From the NCBI GenBank assembly GCA_965243415.1, contig OZ251549.1, positions 3,782,001 to 3,846,000 on the forward strand: DNA of 64,000 nt. Direction: 5' to 3'. Shown one piece after another: positions 45,034 to 53,081 of the stretch. The stretch's first letter is position 1; each line of letters begins with the position of its first letter. This DNA is from G965204755 sp965243415 (GTDB lineage Bacteria > Acidobacteriota > Vicinamibacteria > Marinacidobacterales > Marinacidobacteraceae). The translations under genes were made by a program, and so were the position numbers. A model generated the notes under the pieces. The model did not search any database and was not told the DNA's origin. It saw only the letters and a list, made by a program, of their open reading frames with translations.

Positions 45034-46827
45034 CTATCCCTCCTCTTCGGCTTCCGCGTTGTCGAAGAGGGCCTTCAGGAGGTCCAGTTTCTCCCCGACC
45101 TCCCGCGGGATCTCCTCGCGCGGAACGAGGGGTACCAACTTGTGGAATTCGCCCTTGCGGAGCAACATCGGCTGCCTCGTACGATCCGCCAAGCGGCGAA
45201 AAAACTCCTCGGCGAAGTCGCTCAATTTCGAGTCCTTCGTAAACGCGTCCCAGAGCACGCGTCGAACTCCCGGATCGGCCTTCTGCCACACCTCAGGAGC
45301 CCCGCTCCTCTCCGCGAAGATGCGCTCCTCCATCAGCGCGTCGAGTACCGAGGACACTTCTCTCCGGAACCCGTCGAAGAGCGTCGAACCTTCGAAGCAA
45401 GCCAACGCATAGCCCTCCAACAGTGCCGGGGTAATCAAGTAGTTCTCGATCTCGTACCGTTCCCAGTAAGCGATCCGAAGGCCTCCCTCATCCGAGTCGG
45501 CGTGCTGTCCTCCGTTCCGGTCGAGGATCGCGAGTCCACGAAGCCCGGGAACGATTCCGCGAATGCCGTAGAAGTGCGCGTCAGGAGTCACGCCGTAACC
45601 GCCCTCCACACGTTCCAATTCGGAGTCCAAGTCACGGGCCGGATGGTTGTCTTGGACGAAGAATGCATTCAGTCGCTCGTCCCAGTCGCCGGCGGCCGGA
45701 TGATCCAGACGGCCCGCAAGAGCCCGGAGCAGGTCGAGATCGGTGCGTCCCTCGACGTACAGCACATAGCCACGCTGACGCGCACGAACATAGTTCTCGG
45801 CGCCGAATTTGCTGAGGGCGGCAGAGATCGCCGGCTTTTTCGCCAGATCGTCGGCTCTTCCTCGGAGCAGCATGGTGAGATTGTGTTCCGACGCTTCCCT
45901 GAGAACGATTTCGGAATGAGTGACCAGTACGATCTGGGATTCGCGCAGCGCCGCCAGATCCCGCAGCAGGATGAAGACTTGTCGCTGTCGAAGGATCTCC
46001 AGATGGGCGTCCGGCTCATCGATGAGCAGGACGCGCCCGCGGTCCGAATACAGATGAGCCAGGAGCAACAGTGTCTGCAGCATCCCGCGGCCGGCCAAGG
46101 AAATATCCAGTGGCTCCCGGGCTCCACGCTGGCGATACTGGAGCGAAATGCTCCCCCGGGCAGTCTCCTTGGGATTCCCCAATTCGACGGAGAACAGGCG
46201 CGTCATCAGGCGGACGATCTCCTGCCAGTCCTCTGGCTTTCCGGAGTGCACCATCAGGCAGAGGTTGCGCAGAACTTGGGCAGTCTGTCCCTGTCCCAAC
46301 AGGACCCGAATGCGACCGGGCTGGAGAACCGGTTCCTCCATCTCCAGGCCCGACATCGGGTAGAGAAGGTCCACCTTCAGGTTGGCAGCGAAGCGCAACA
46401 TTTCCCGACTCGTCAGTGTCGCGTCGTCGGGGACACAGTACACGAGATCGTCCCCGTAGTTGCGAAAGCGCATCCCCACGGATTCGACCCGGCCCTCGCG
46501 TTCAACTCCGGCCGTGATTCGGAGAGGAATGTCTTCGCTTCCCCGCCGGACCACCAAGTTCCGCCAGTAGTGGCGGGTGCGCAGCACCGGCGCCGAGACG
46601 ATCGCGAGACGGTTCAGCGAGGTGGCCGGACGATCTTTCGGCGTGTTCTCCCCCTTCGCGTCCCACCAGGTTCGAACGGCCTGCGACCACAGCGCAATCG
46701 CCTGCAGCACGGTCGTCTTGCCGCAGTTGTTGGGGCCGATGAGCACCGCCGGGTGGTCGAGTTCGATGCGTTGGCGTTCGCCGAACCGCTTGAAGTTCTC
46801 GATCTCGAGGTAGTGGAGGATCCTCAT
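45034..46827 (-). CDS. ATPase-TOPRIM protein (OLD / PARIS AriAB-like)
   Basis: 597 residues. The ATPase part has Walker A VLIGPNNCGKTTVLQAI, the signature LAGRGMLQTLLLLAHL, Walker B RVLLIDEPDAHLE (about 266) and VLVTHSEIV. The C-terminal part is TOPRIM-like: Glu in VLYVEGRTDLDLLRAL (about 357), LAILDRNGG (about 435) and the YEIENYLITP motif found in OLD nucleases and DUF4435 proteins. OLD, Gabija GajA and PARIS combine these modules for phage defence; no UvrD-like GajB follows. The ATG at 46827 starts the RecF-like N-terminus. Confidence 0.85.
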   Translation of the reverse strand: MRILHYLEIENFKRFGERQRIELDHPAVLIGPNNCGKTTVLQAIALWSQAVRTWWDAKGENTPKDRPATSLNRLAIVSAPVLRTRHYWRNLVVRRGSEDIPLRITAGVEREGRVESVGMRFRNYGDDLVYCVPDDATLTSREMLRFAANLKVDLLYPMSGLEMEEPVLQPGRIRVLLGQGQTAQVLRNLCLMVHSGKPEDWQEIVRLMTRLFSVELGNPKETARGSISLQYRQRGAREPLDISLAGRGMLQTLLLLAHLYSDRGRVLLIDEPDAHLEILRQRQVFILLRDLAALRESQIVLVTHSEIVLREASEHNLTMLLRGRADDLAKKPAISAALSKFGAENYVRARQRGYVLYVEGRTDLDLLRALAGRLDHPAAGDWDERLNAFFVQDNHPARDLDSELERVEGGYGVTPDAHFYGIRGIVPGLRGLAILDRNGGQHADSDEGGLRIAYWERYEIENYLITPALLEGYALACFEGSTLFDGFRREVSSVLDALMEERIFAERSGAPEVWQKADPGVRRVLWDAFTKDSKLSDFAEEFFRRLADRTRQPMLLRKGEFHKLVPLVPREEIPREVGEKLDLLKALFDNAEAEEEG

Positions 46828-46879
46828 CGCGGTGTCTCGGCGCGCCGGGGGCGGGTTCTTCGGGAACGAACCGGGCGGG

Positions 46880-49800
46880 TCAGCGCGACTCCAGGAGGGC
46901 GGCGGCGGCGCGGAGGCGGGAGCGGAGGGCGTCGAATCTGCGGCGGTGCAGGGGGGTCGGGGTGTCGAGCGTGCCCTGGCGGACCTGGTCGCCGGTGAAC
47001 TCCGAGTAGAGGCGGGCGAGCCGGGCGCGCGCCGACGGGTTGCGGAAGCCGCCGCCGGAACCGAGATCCCGGAGCGCCGACCGCTCGGCCTCGGTGAGGC
47101 GGGCTTCCTCGACGGAACGGTGCGACGCGGCGGCGCGGCAGGCCTCGGCCAGGGTCTCGCGCACGCTGAGCAGGAATGCCGACCGCTCGGCATAGGCGGC
47201 GGCGCTCACGGTCACCGACGGGTCGAGCCGCACTTCGAGGGGAACCCGGCGCTCCTCGCCGAACGCCGTCAGCCGCACGGTGTAGCGGCCGGTCGGCACC
47301 CGCGGGCCGGCCGCCGCGCAGGCCCCGTTGTCGCCGGCCGCCTCGACCGTCCGCCGCAAGTCCCAGACGATCCGCTGGAAGCCGGGACGCGCCTCGACCG
47401 CAGGCGTCGCCACCACCGTTCCGTCCGCGTCCCGGATCTCCATCTCCGGCGTGGCGGCGTCGTCTTCGCCGCCCGGCGGCAGGAAGACCGTCAGCAGCGC
47501 ACCCGCCGGCGGGTTCTCCCCGGCGTAGCGGGCCTGCGCTTCGTAACTCTCGTGTTTCCACGGGAGGTACACCAGCGCCGGCCGGGGTTCGAAGAGTTCC
47601 ACCCGATCGCCCGCCGGGTCGTGCTGCGCCAGGGGAGCGCTGTCGTCGAGGATGTAGAGCGACCGCCCGTGGGTGCCGAACACCAGGTCGCGGTCGCGGG
47701 GGTGGATCTCGATGTCGTCCACCGGCACCGGCGGCAACCCGCCGCCGACCCGCATCCAGGAATCGCCGCGGTCGAAGGAGAGGAAGGCGCCCACTTCGGT
47801 GCCGGCCACGAGCAGCCCCTCGCCCTCCGGGTGTTCCACGACCTCGTTCACCCACCCGCGCGGGAGACCGTCGCCGATGGAGGTGAAGGTCGCGCCCCGG
47901 TCCTCGGAGACGAACAGGTACGGGGTGAAGTCGCCGGAGGCGTGCCGGTCCAGCGCCACATAGAGCCGGTCCGGCGCGTGGGCCGAGGGTGTCACCCGGC
48001 TGATCGTCGCCCGGAACGATTCCCTCGGCAGGGCGTCCTCCAGGAATTCCCAGGTGGCGCCGTCGTCGTCGGAACGCGAGACCCGGCCGTCGTCCGACCC
48101 CGCGTAGAGCAGCCCCGGGACGAGCGGGGACTCCGCCAGCGTGGTGAGCGTTCCCCAGTGGGAAACCCCGTCGTGCATCGAGAGGATCCCCTCGGCCGGC
48201 AGCACGCCGAGGATGGGCAGTTCGCTCCGGTCCTCGCGCAGCGTCAGGTCTTCCGTCGCCCGCCAGGCGGCGCCGAAGTCGTCGGAGAGGAACATCCGGT
48301 TGCCGCCGAAGTACACCCGGCCCGGGCGATGGGGAGAGGTGTCCATCGGGGAGAGCCAGTGGAATCGGTAGCGGTCTTCGTCCTCGCGCGGGTACGGGCG
48401 GACCGTCGTCCGCTGGCCGTTCGCGGTGTCTATGCGGACGATGTTGCCGTTCTGCGAGGAAGTGAACGCCAGGGCCGGTTCTTCGGGCGCCGCCGCCTGG
48501 TCCATTCCGTCGCCGAAGTTGGTCTGTTTCCAGTCGGCGTTCAGGATGCCGGCCTGGTTCCGGGTCGCCGAGGGCCCCACCCAGGAATGGGTGTCCTGCG
48601 CCCCGCCGTAGATGTTGTACGGCGTTTCCATATCGAGGGAGATCGCGTAGAACTGGGTGAGCGGAATGTTGTTCATCTTGCGCCAGGAGAGCGCCCGGTC
48701 CCAGGATTCGTAGATGCCCCCGTCGCCGCCGAGGAGCAGGTGGGAAGCGTTTGTCGGGTCGATCCAGAGCGCGTGGTGGTCGCCGTGGACGCCGATGTCG
48801 TAGGTCGGCGTCATGTCCCGGTTCTCGAGGAAGGTATGCCCGCCGTCGTCGGACAGGTAGAACCGCGCCCCGAGCACATAGACGCGCCGGGGATCGCCGG
48901 GATCCACTTCGATATGCGAGTAGTACATCGGCCGGGGGTTCAGGTCGGAGATCCGCTCCCAGGTCCCGCCCCGGTCCGGGGAACGCCAGGTGCCGGACTC
49001 GGTGGCGTGTTCGACGGTGGCATAGACGACGGTCGGCTGCGATTCCGAGATCTCGATCCCGATCCGTCCCAGCGGCCCCTCCGGCAGTCCGCCGGCGAGG
49101 CGCTGCCAGGTGCGGCCGGCGTCAGTGGTGCGGTAGATGCCGCTCTCCGGCCCGCCGCCGTTGAAACCCCAGGGGGTCCGGCGCCGGGTGTAGGCGGCGG
49201 CGTAGAGGATCGCCGGGTTCGTCGGGTCCATCTCGAGGTCCACGACGCCGGTGTCCTCGGAGAGGGCGAGCGAGTGGTGCCAGGTGGCGCCGCCGTCTTC
49301 GGTGAGGAAGACGCCGCGGTCGCCGCCGGAGCGCCAGAGCGGCCCCAGCGCCGCCACGAAGGCGCGGAGCGGACGCTCCGGATCCACCACGATGCGTCCG
49401 ATGTGTTCGCTCTCGTCGAGGCCGACCCGGGTGAACGACTCGCCGGCGTCGAAGGACAGGTACACCCCGTCGCCGAAGGAGGAACTCTGCCGGTTCGCCG
49501 GCTCACCGGTCCCCACCCAGACCGTCGCCGGGTCCGAGGGCGCGAGTTCCACGGCGCCGAGGGAGGTAGTCGTGTACTCGTCGAAGAGCGAGTCCCAGGT
49601 GGCGCCGTTGTTCCGGGTGCGGAAGAGGCCGCCGGACGCGGTCCCGGCGTAGAACTCGTAGGGGCGCCCGGGAACCACCGCCAGGGCGGAGACCCGCCCG
49701 GACATCACCGCCGGGCCGATGGAGCGCAGCGGCAGGTCGTCGAAGACCGGGATCGGGGATTCCGGCGCGGTCGGACGCTCCTGGCCGCCGCTCGCCGGGC

Positions 49801-49915
49801 CGGCGGTCAGGCCGACAGCCAGGCCGGCAGTCAGGCCAACCGTCAGGGCCGGCGGCGCGAGCAGGGGGAGCGTTCTCCGGGGGGGCGTTCCTCGGGGCGG
49901 GGTGCGTGGGTGCAT
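46880..49915 (-). CDS. Sortilin/VPS10-like secreted beta-propeller protein
   Basis: 1011 residues with an N-terminal signal (LPLLAPPALTVGLTAGLAVG, built from 15-bp repeats). BNR/sortilin repeats follow: GGLFRTRNNGATWDSLFD, GVYLSFDAGESFTRVG, GVFLTEDGGATWHHS, GIYRTTDAGRTWQRL, RFYLSDDGGHTFLENRD, GRVSRSDDDGATWEFL. A beta-rich C-terminal part (FLPPGGEDDA; YTVRLTAFGEERRVPLEV) ends with helices. Proteins like this are often annotated as glycosyl hydrolases, but no catalytic residues can be assigned. Probably periplasmic or surface. Confidence 0.88.
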   Translation of the reverse strand: MHPRTPPRGTPPRRTLPLLAPPALTVGLTAGLAVGLTAGPASGGQERPTAPESPIPVFDDLPLRSIGPAVMSGRVSALAVVPGRPYEFYAGTASGGLFRTRNNGATWDSLFDEYTTTSLGAVELAPSDPATVWVGTGEPANRQSSSFGDGVYLSFDAGESFTRVGLDESEHIGRIVVDPERPLRAFVAALGPLWRSGGDRGVFLTEDGGATWHHSLALSEDTGVVDLEMDPTNPAILYAAAYTRRRTPWGFNGGGPESGIYRTTDAGRTWQRLAGGLPEGPLGRIGIEISESQPTVVYATVEHATESGTWRSPDRGGTWERISDLNPRPMYYSHIEVDPGDPRRVYVLGARFYLSDDGGHTFLENRDMTPTYDIGVHGDHHALWIDPTNASHLLLGGDGGIYESWDRALSWRKMNNIPLTQFYAISLDMETPYNIYGGAQDTHSWVGPSATRNQAGILNADWKQTNFGDGMDQAAAPEEPALAFTSSQNGNIVRIDTANGQRTTVRPYPREDEDRYRFHWLSPMDTSPHRPGRVYFGGNRMFLSDDFGAAWRATEDLTLREDRSELPILGVLPAEGILSMHDGVSHWGTLTTLAESPLVPGLLYAGSDDGRVSRSDDDGATWEFLEDALPRESFRATISRVTPSAHAPDRLYVALDRHASGDFTPYLFVSEDRGATFTSIGDGLPRGWVNEVVEHPEGEGLLVAGTEVGAFLSFDRGDSWMRVGGGLPPVPVDDIEIHPRDRDLVFGTHGRSLYILDDSAPLAQHDPAGDRVELFEPRPALVYLPWKHESYEAQARYAGENPPAGALLTVFLPPGGEDDAATPEMEIRDADGTVVATPAVEARPGFQRIVWDLRRTVEAAGDNGACAAAGPRVPTGRYTVRLTAFGEERRVPLEVRLDPSVTVSAAAYAERSAFLLSVRETLAEACRAAASHRSVEEARLTEAERSALRDLGSGGGFRNPSARARLARLYSEFTGDQVRQGTLDTPTPLHRRRFDALRSRLRAAAALLESR
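49801..49850 (-). repeat. 15-bp repeats in the signal peptide of the sortilin-like protein
   Basis: About three degenerate units of CGGCAGTCAGGCCAA (plus strand) encode the TVGL-TAGLAVGL-TAG stretch of the hydrophobic core. Confidence 0.65.
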
Positions 49916-50408
49916 CGTTCTCCGGTTCTCGGTCGGTCGTTCCGCGGGGATCGGCCCCCGGGGAGAGTGGACTGCAGGGACGCGAACGGCGGGAGCCGGC
50001 GCGCCCGAACGGAATAGTACGGGCCGAGGGACCCCCGCTCTGCCTCCGCGCCCGGGACCGCCCCGGCCCGGACCGTCTCCCGGTCGGCGGGGCCGGACGC
50101 TCGTCCGGCCGAGCCCCGGGATCGCTCCCGGAGACCGCGGGCCGCGTCCCTCCGTCCGCCCGGCAGCGGGCCGGCTCCGCCCTCACCGCCTCCCGGAGCG
50201 AGGAATCCCGGGCCGGTCAGCCTCTTCGGGGACGCAGCTTCGGCCGGGCTCCGCGCCGCCACGGGGCGCCCCGGGCCGACGGAGCCCGACCTCCGCTTCG
50301 GAGCCGCGCACATCGCCGACGAGGTTCCTGAATTCCGGGTGCCGGGAACCGCCGGCGCGACGCGACGGAAGGCCCGGCGCGCTCGAAGCGGACCGCGCTA
50401 TCTTCCCC

Positions 50409-50550
50409 GGCGAAGGGTCGCCTCCAATTCCGCATCGCCAAGAGGCGTGAGGGATGCCTGGCCAGCCCAACATCAGGGACCCGGCTCCGGCCGGGCGGCG
50501 GGTTTCGGGAGTCCGCCGGGCGGCCCCGCGGGACTACCAGGCGCAGTCCC
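50409..50550 (+). repeat. Structured repeat element, copy 1
   Basis: About 140 bp. Hairpins: CGCC-AAGA-GGCG; CCCGGC-TCCG-GCCGGG; CCGC-CGG-GCGG; GGGACT-9 nt-AGTCCC. Compared with copy 4 the second stem has a compensated T-A to C-G change, and the loop is TCCG instead of TTCG, both members of the stable UNCG class. Confidence 0.85.
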
Positions 50551-50662
50551 ACCTCGCTCGCTCGTCCGCAGCGGGCGACGACCACCGGCCGGAGCAGGGC
50601 GGGGTCGGCCCCGGAACGCAAACGGCGCCGGGCGCGGGCGCCGAACCCGCGAGGTAGTCTTC

Positions 50663-50803
50663 CGGCGAAGGGCCGCATCCGCCGTCACCGCCTCAGGGCG
50701 TGAGGGATGCCTGGCCAGCCCGATACAAGGGACTCGGCTTCACGCCGAGCGGCGGGATCGGCTCCGCCGGAGCGGCCCCACCGGGACTACCAGGCGCAGT
50801 CCC
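50663..50803 (+). repeat. Structured repeat element, copy 2
   Basis: Same core (GTGAGGGATGCCTGGCCAGC) and hairpins: CGCC-TCAG-GGCG with a changed loop, CTCGGC-TTCAC-GCCGAG, CCGC-CGGA-GCGG, GGGACT-9 nt-AGTCCC. Loop changes occur while stems stay paired. Confidence 0.85.
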
Positions 50804-50942
50804 ACTTCGGCTCGTTCGTCGGCATTCCGTAACGAACGGGAGATCGCGACGCCCGGCAACGAGCGGGCGGCCAGAAGGGCGGCCGGCCGACCGCCGACAG
50901 CGGCCGACTCGATCTCGATCCGGCGGGCTAACGTTCTCTACA

Positions 50943-51078
50943 CAAGGGCCGCATCCGTCTGCATCGCCAAGAGGCGTGAGGGATGCCTGGCCAGCCCAAC
51001 ACTCAGGGACTCGGCTTCGCGCCGAGCGGCGGGATGGACTCCGCCGGGCGGCCCCGCGGGACTACCAGGCGCAGTCCC
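50943..51078 (+). repeat. Structured repeat element, copy 3
   Basis: Same core; hairpin 2 is CTCGGC-TTCGC-GCCGAG. An extra base after CCCAACA relative to copy 4 would break any shared reading frame. Terminal stem GGGACT/AGTCCC intact. Confidence 0.85.
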
Positions 51079-51176
51079 ACCTCGCCGCGGAGTTCCGCAA
51101 GCCGAGACGAGACGACGAATTCCGGGCGCGGAAGAGGACCGGTCAGCCCCCGGCACAGACAGTGTTAGTCTTCCCG

Positions 51177-51316
51177 GCAAGGGCCGCATCCAATTCCGCA
51201 TCGCCAAGAGGCGTGAGGGATGCCTGGCCAGCCCAACATCAGGGACTCGGCTTCGGCCGAGCGGCGGGTTTCGGGAGTCCGCCGGGCGGCCCCACGGGAC
51301 TACCAGGCGCAGTCCC
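51177..51316 (+). repeat. Structured repeat element, copy 4
   Basis: Closest to copy 1 in sequence; hairpin 2 is CTCGGC-TTCG-GCCGAG. Its right half overlaps the 3' end of the minus-strand gene at 51239-51937 and encodes that protein's last ~26 residues. Confidence 0.85.
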
Positions 51317-51937
51317 TCCCCCTGCCGGCGAAGCCAGCAAGTTGCGAAACACCGCCTGACCGTCTTCCCCGGAAGCGGCTTGGGCGATCATGCGCTCGAC
51401 ATAGGCCCGGTCGGCTCCGAGCGAGTAGAAACTGATGAGGCGGACTCTTCCGGCGTCTCTGGGCGCTCTTCCCAACACCGAGTTGTAGTAGGTCCCGCGG
51501 ACCCGGGAGAGCAGGTTCAACCGGAGGGCCAATCGCTCTGGCGCGATTCGCCGTGCCGGCATGTACCGCATGACGACCTGGGGCTGCTCGATGAGTCGGG
51601 GCAGCAGCCGATACACCGCGGCCGTGAGCCGGTGGCCCTCGTACTGTCTCCGGCCCGCCTTCGTCTTCTTCTGCCATTGCCCCTTCTGTTTCCGCATCAG
51701 GTCTTCGCTCAGACGCACGGCCTGTGTCTCGGCCCCGAGCCAGTCCCGTACTTCCCGCTCGGACACGCCGACCAGAAGGTCTCCGCGCGGCTCGTAGAGG
51801 AAGCGTTCCAGCGTCGGGCCCTCCACGATGGCGCGGGCCGCGGCGCGCGCCGGCGCCTCCTCGCCGGGCCCGAATCGCTCGTCGAGGGGATCCACCGAGA
51901 AGCAAACCACGATGGGCAGTTCGTCGAAGAGCCCCAC
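51239..51937 (-). CDS. Protein of unknown function with a repeat-derived C-terminus
   Basis: 232 residues from GTG 51937, which has an AGGATCCTCC Shine-Dalgarno-like stretch and lies 10 bp after the sigma-54 activator stop. The body is basic and helical (RKQKGQWQKKTKAGRRQYEG; RLALRLNLLSRVRGTYYNSV; YSLGADRAYVERMIAQAASG). The last ~26 residues (GGGTAPGSPVGPPGGLPKPA and on) are encoded by structured repeat copy 4, read antisense. I do not recognise the family. Likely co-transcribed with the activator. Confidence 0.65.
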   Translation of the reverse strand: MGLFDELPIVVCFSVDPLDERFGPGEEAPARAAARAIVEGPTLERFLYEPRGDLLVGVSEREVRDWLGAETQAVRLSEDLMRKQKGQWQKKTKAGRRQYEGHRLTAAVYRLLPRLIEQPQVVMRYMPARRIAPERLALRLNLLSRVRGTYYNSVLGRAPRDAGRVRLISFYSLGADRAYVERMIAQAASGEDGQAVFRNLLASPAGGGTAPGSPVGPPGGLPKPAARPKPSP

Positions 51938-51947
51938 CGGAGGATCC

Positions 51948-53081
51948 TCAGCCGATGCCGTGGCGGCGGAGTTTTCGCCAGAGGCCCTGGCGGGTGATGC
52001 CCAACTCCCGCGCCGCCCGGACGCGGCTGCCGGCGGTGCGGCGGAGCGCGTGGAGCAGCACCAGCCGCTCGAACGCCGCCGCGGCGACCGCCAGCCGGCG
52101 CATCTCGATGAGCGGCGCCAGGGCCGACGACGGTTCCGGGGACGACCCCGCGGGCGGTTCCGGCCCCGGTTCCCCCGGTCGTTCGGCCGCCGGTTCCGCC
52201 GGGGTCGGCGGCGCCGCGGCAACGGCCGCCGGCGCCACCCCCGCCGCCGCCGCGCCGGACGCGCCCAACATCGCCGACTCGATCACCCGGACCCCGGGGT
52301 GGCGGAGGATCGCCCCGGCCAGCGACGACTCCAGTTCCCGGATGTTCCCCGGCCACTCCCGACCGGCCAGCGTCGCCAGCGCCTCCCCGGACAGCCGCGG
52401 CGGCGGCACCCGGAAGCGCCGGGCGAGCCGGGCCAGGAGCGCCTCGGCGATCGCCCCCAGTTCGTCGCGGCGCTCCCGGAGCGGCGGGAGTTCCAGCCGC
52501 ACCACGCAGAGGCGGTAGAACAGGTCCGCCCGGAACTCGCCGGCGGCCGCCCGCTCGCCCAGATGCCGATGGGTGGCGGCGATCAGCCGGAAGTCCGACC
52601 GGCGCAGGCGCACCTCGCCGACCCGCCGGTACTCCCGCTCCTGCAGCACCCGCAACAGCAGCGACTGCGCCCGGGGCGAGAGTTCCCCGACCTCGTCGAG
52701 GAACAGCGCCCCCCCGTCGGCGGCTTCGACCAGTCCGGGGCGCGAGGCGGCCGCCCCGGTGAAGGCGCCCCGCGCGTGGCCGAAGAATTCCGCTTCGAGC
52801 AGTTCGTCGGGGATCGCGGCGCAGTTCACCGCGACCAGCGGCCGGCCGCGGCGGGCGCTCCGGTCGTGGACGAACCGGGCCAGCAGTTCCTTGCCGGAGC
52901 CGGTCTCCCCCTCGATCAGGACCGGGGCGTCGAAAGGCGCGACCCGCTCCGCCTCCCGGAGCAGCGCCCGCATCCGGGGCGAAGCGGCGACCAGACCGGC
53001 CGCACCCCTGCCCTCTTCGCCCCCGCCGGGGCGCGGCGAACTCGGAAGCGCCCGCTCAGGCGCGTTCTCGAACGACGGCAC
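51948..53081 (-). CDS. Sigma-54-dependent transcriptional activator
   Basis: 377 residues. The AAA+ domain starts near residue 30: Walker A IEGETGSGKELLARF, the sigma-54 contact GAFTGA, Walker B GGALFLDEVGEL, and EWPGNIRELE. A long Pro/Ala/Glu linker leads to a Fis-type helix-turn-helix at the end (SRVRAARELGITRQGLWRKL). There is no N-terminal receiver or ligand domain, so activity is probably set by expression or a partner. Its first 26 bases overlap the end of pheT. Confidence 0.92.
   Translation of the reverse strand: MPSFENAPERALPSSPRPGGGEEGRGAAGLVAASPRMRALLREAERVAPFDAPVLIEGETGSGKELLARFVHDRSARRGRPLVAVNCAAIPDELLEAEFFGHARGAFTGAAASRPGLVEAADGGALFLDEVGELSPRAQSLLLRVLQEREYRRVGEVRLRRSDFRLIAATHRHLGERAAAGEFRADLFYRLCVVRLELPPLRERRDELGAIAEALLARLARRFRVPPPRLSGEALATLAGREWPGNIRELESSLAGAILRHPGVRVIESAMLGASGAAAAGVAPAAVAAAPPTPAEPAAERPGEPGPEPPAGSSPEPSSALAPLIEMRRLAVAAAAFERLVLLHALRRTAGSRVRAARELGITRQGLWRKLRRHGIG

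Larger units (their letters stand above)
49916..51238. other. Non-coding region with a structured repeat array
   Basis: 1.3 kb between the sortilin-like gene and the unknown gene at 51239. Its first 490 bp show nothing I can name; the rest is the array of four structured elements and their short unique spacers. Open frames here break between copies, so I do not call a gene. Confidence 0.7.

Noticed and set aside
45034..46827. Gabija system (GajA-GajB)
   Set aside because: The ATPase-TOPRIM protein is GajA-like in layout, but no UvrD-type helicase gene adjoins it.
50409..51316. CRISPR array or integron attC array
   Set aside because: Repeats are ~140 bp, only four, with spacers of unequal length, and no cas or integrase genes are near. 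CCCAAC fits part of an attC core, but the paired GTTRRRY box is missing.
50454..51435. Small proteins starting MPGQPN in the repeat elements
   Set aside because: Frames differ between copies because of single-base indels, and the ATG has no properly spaced ribosome binding site.
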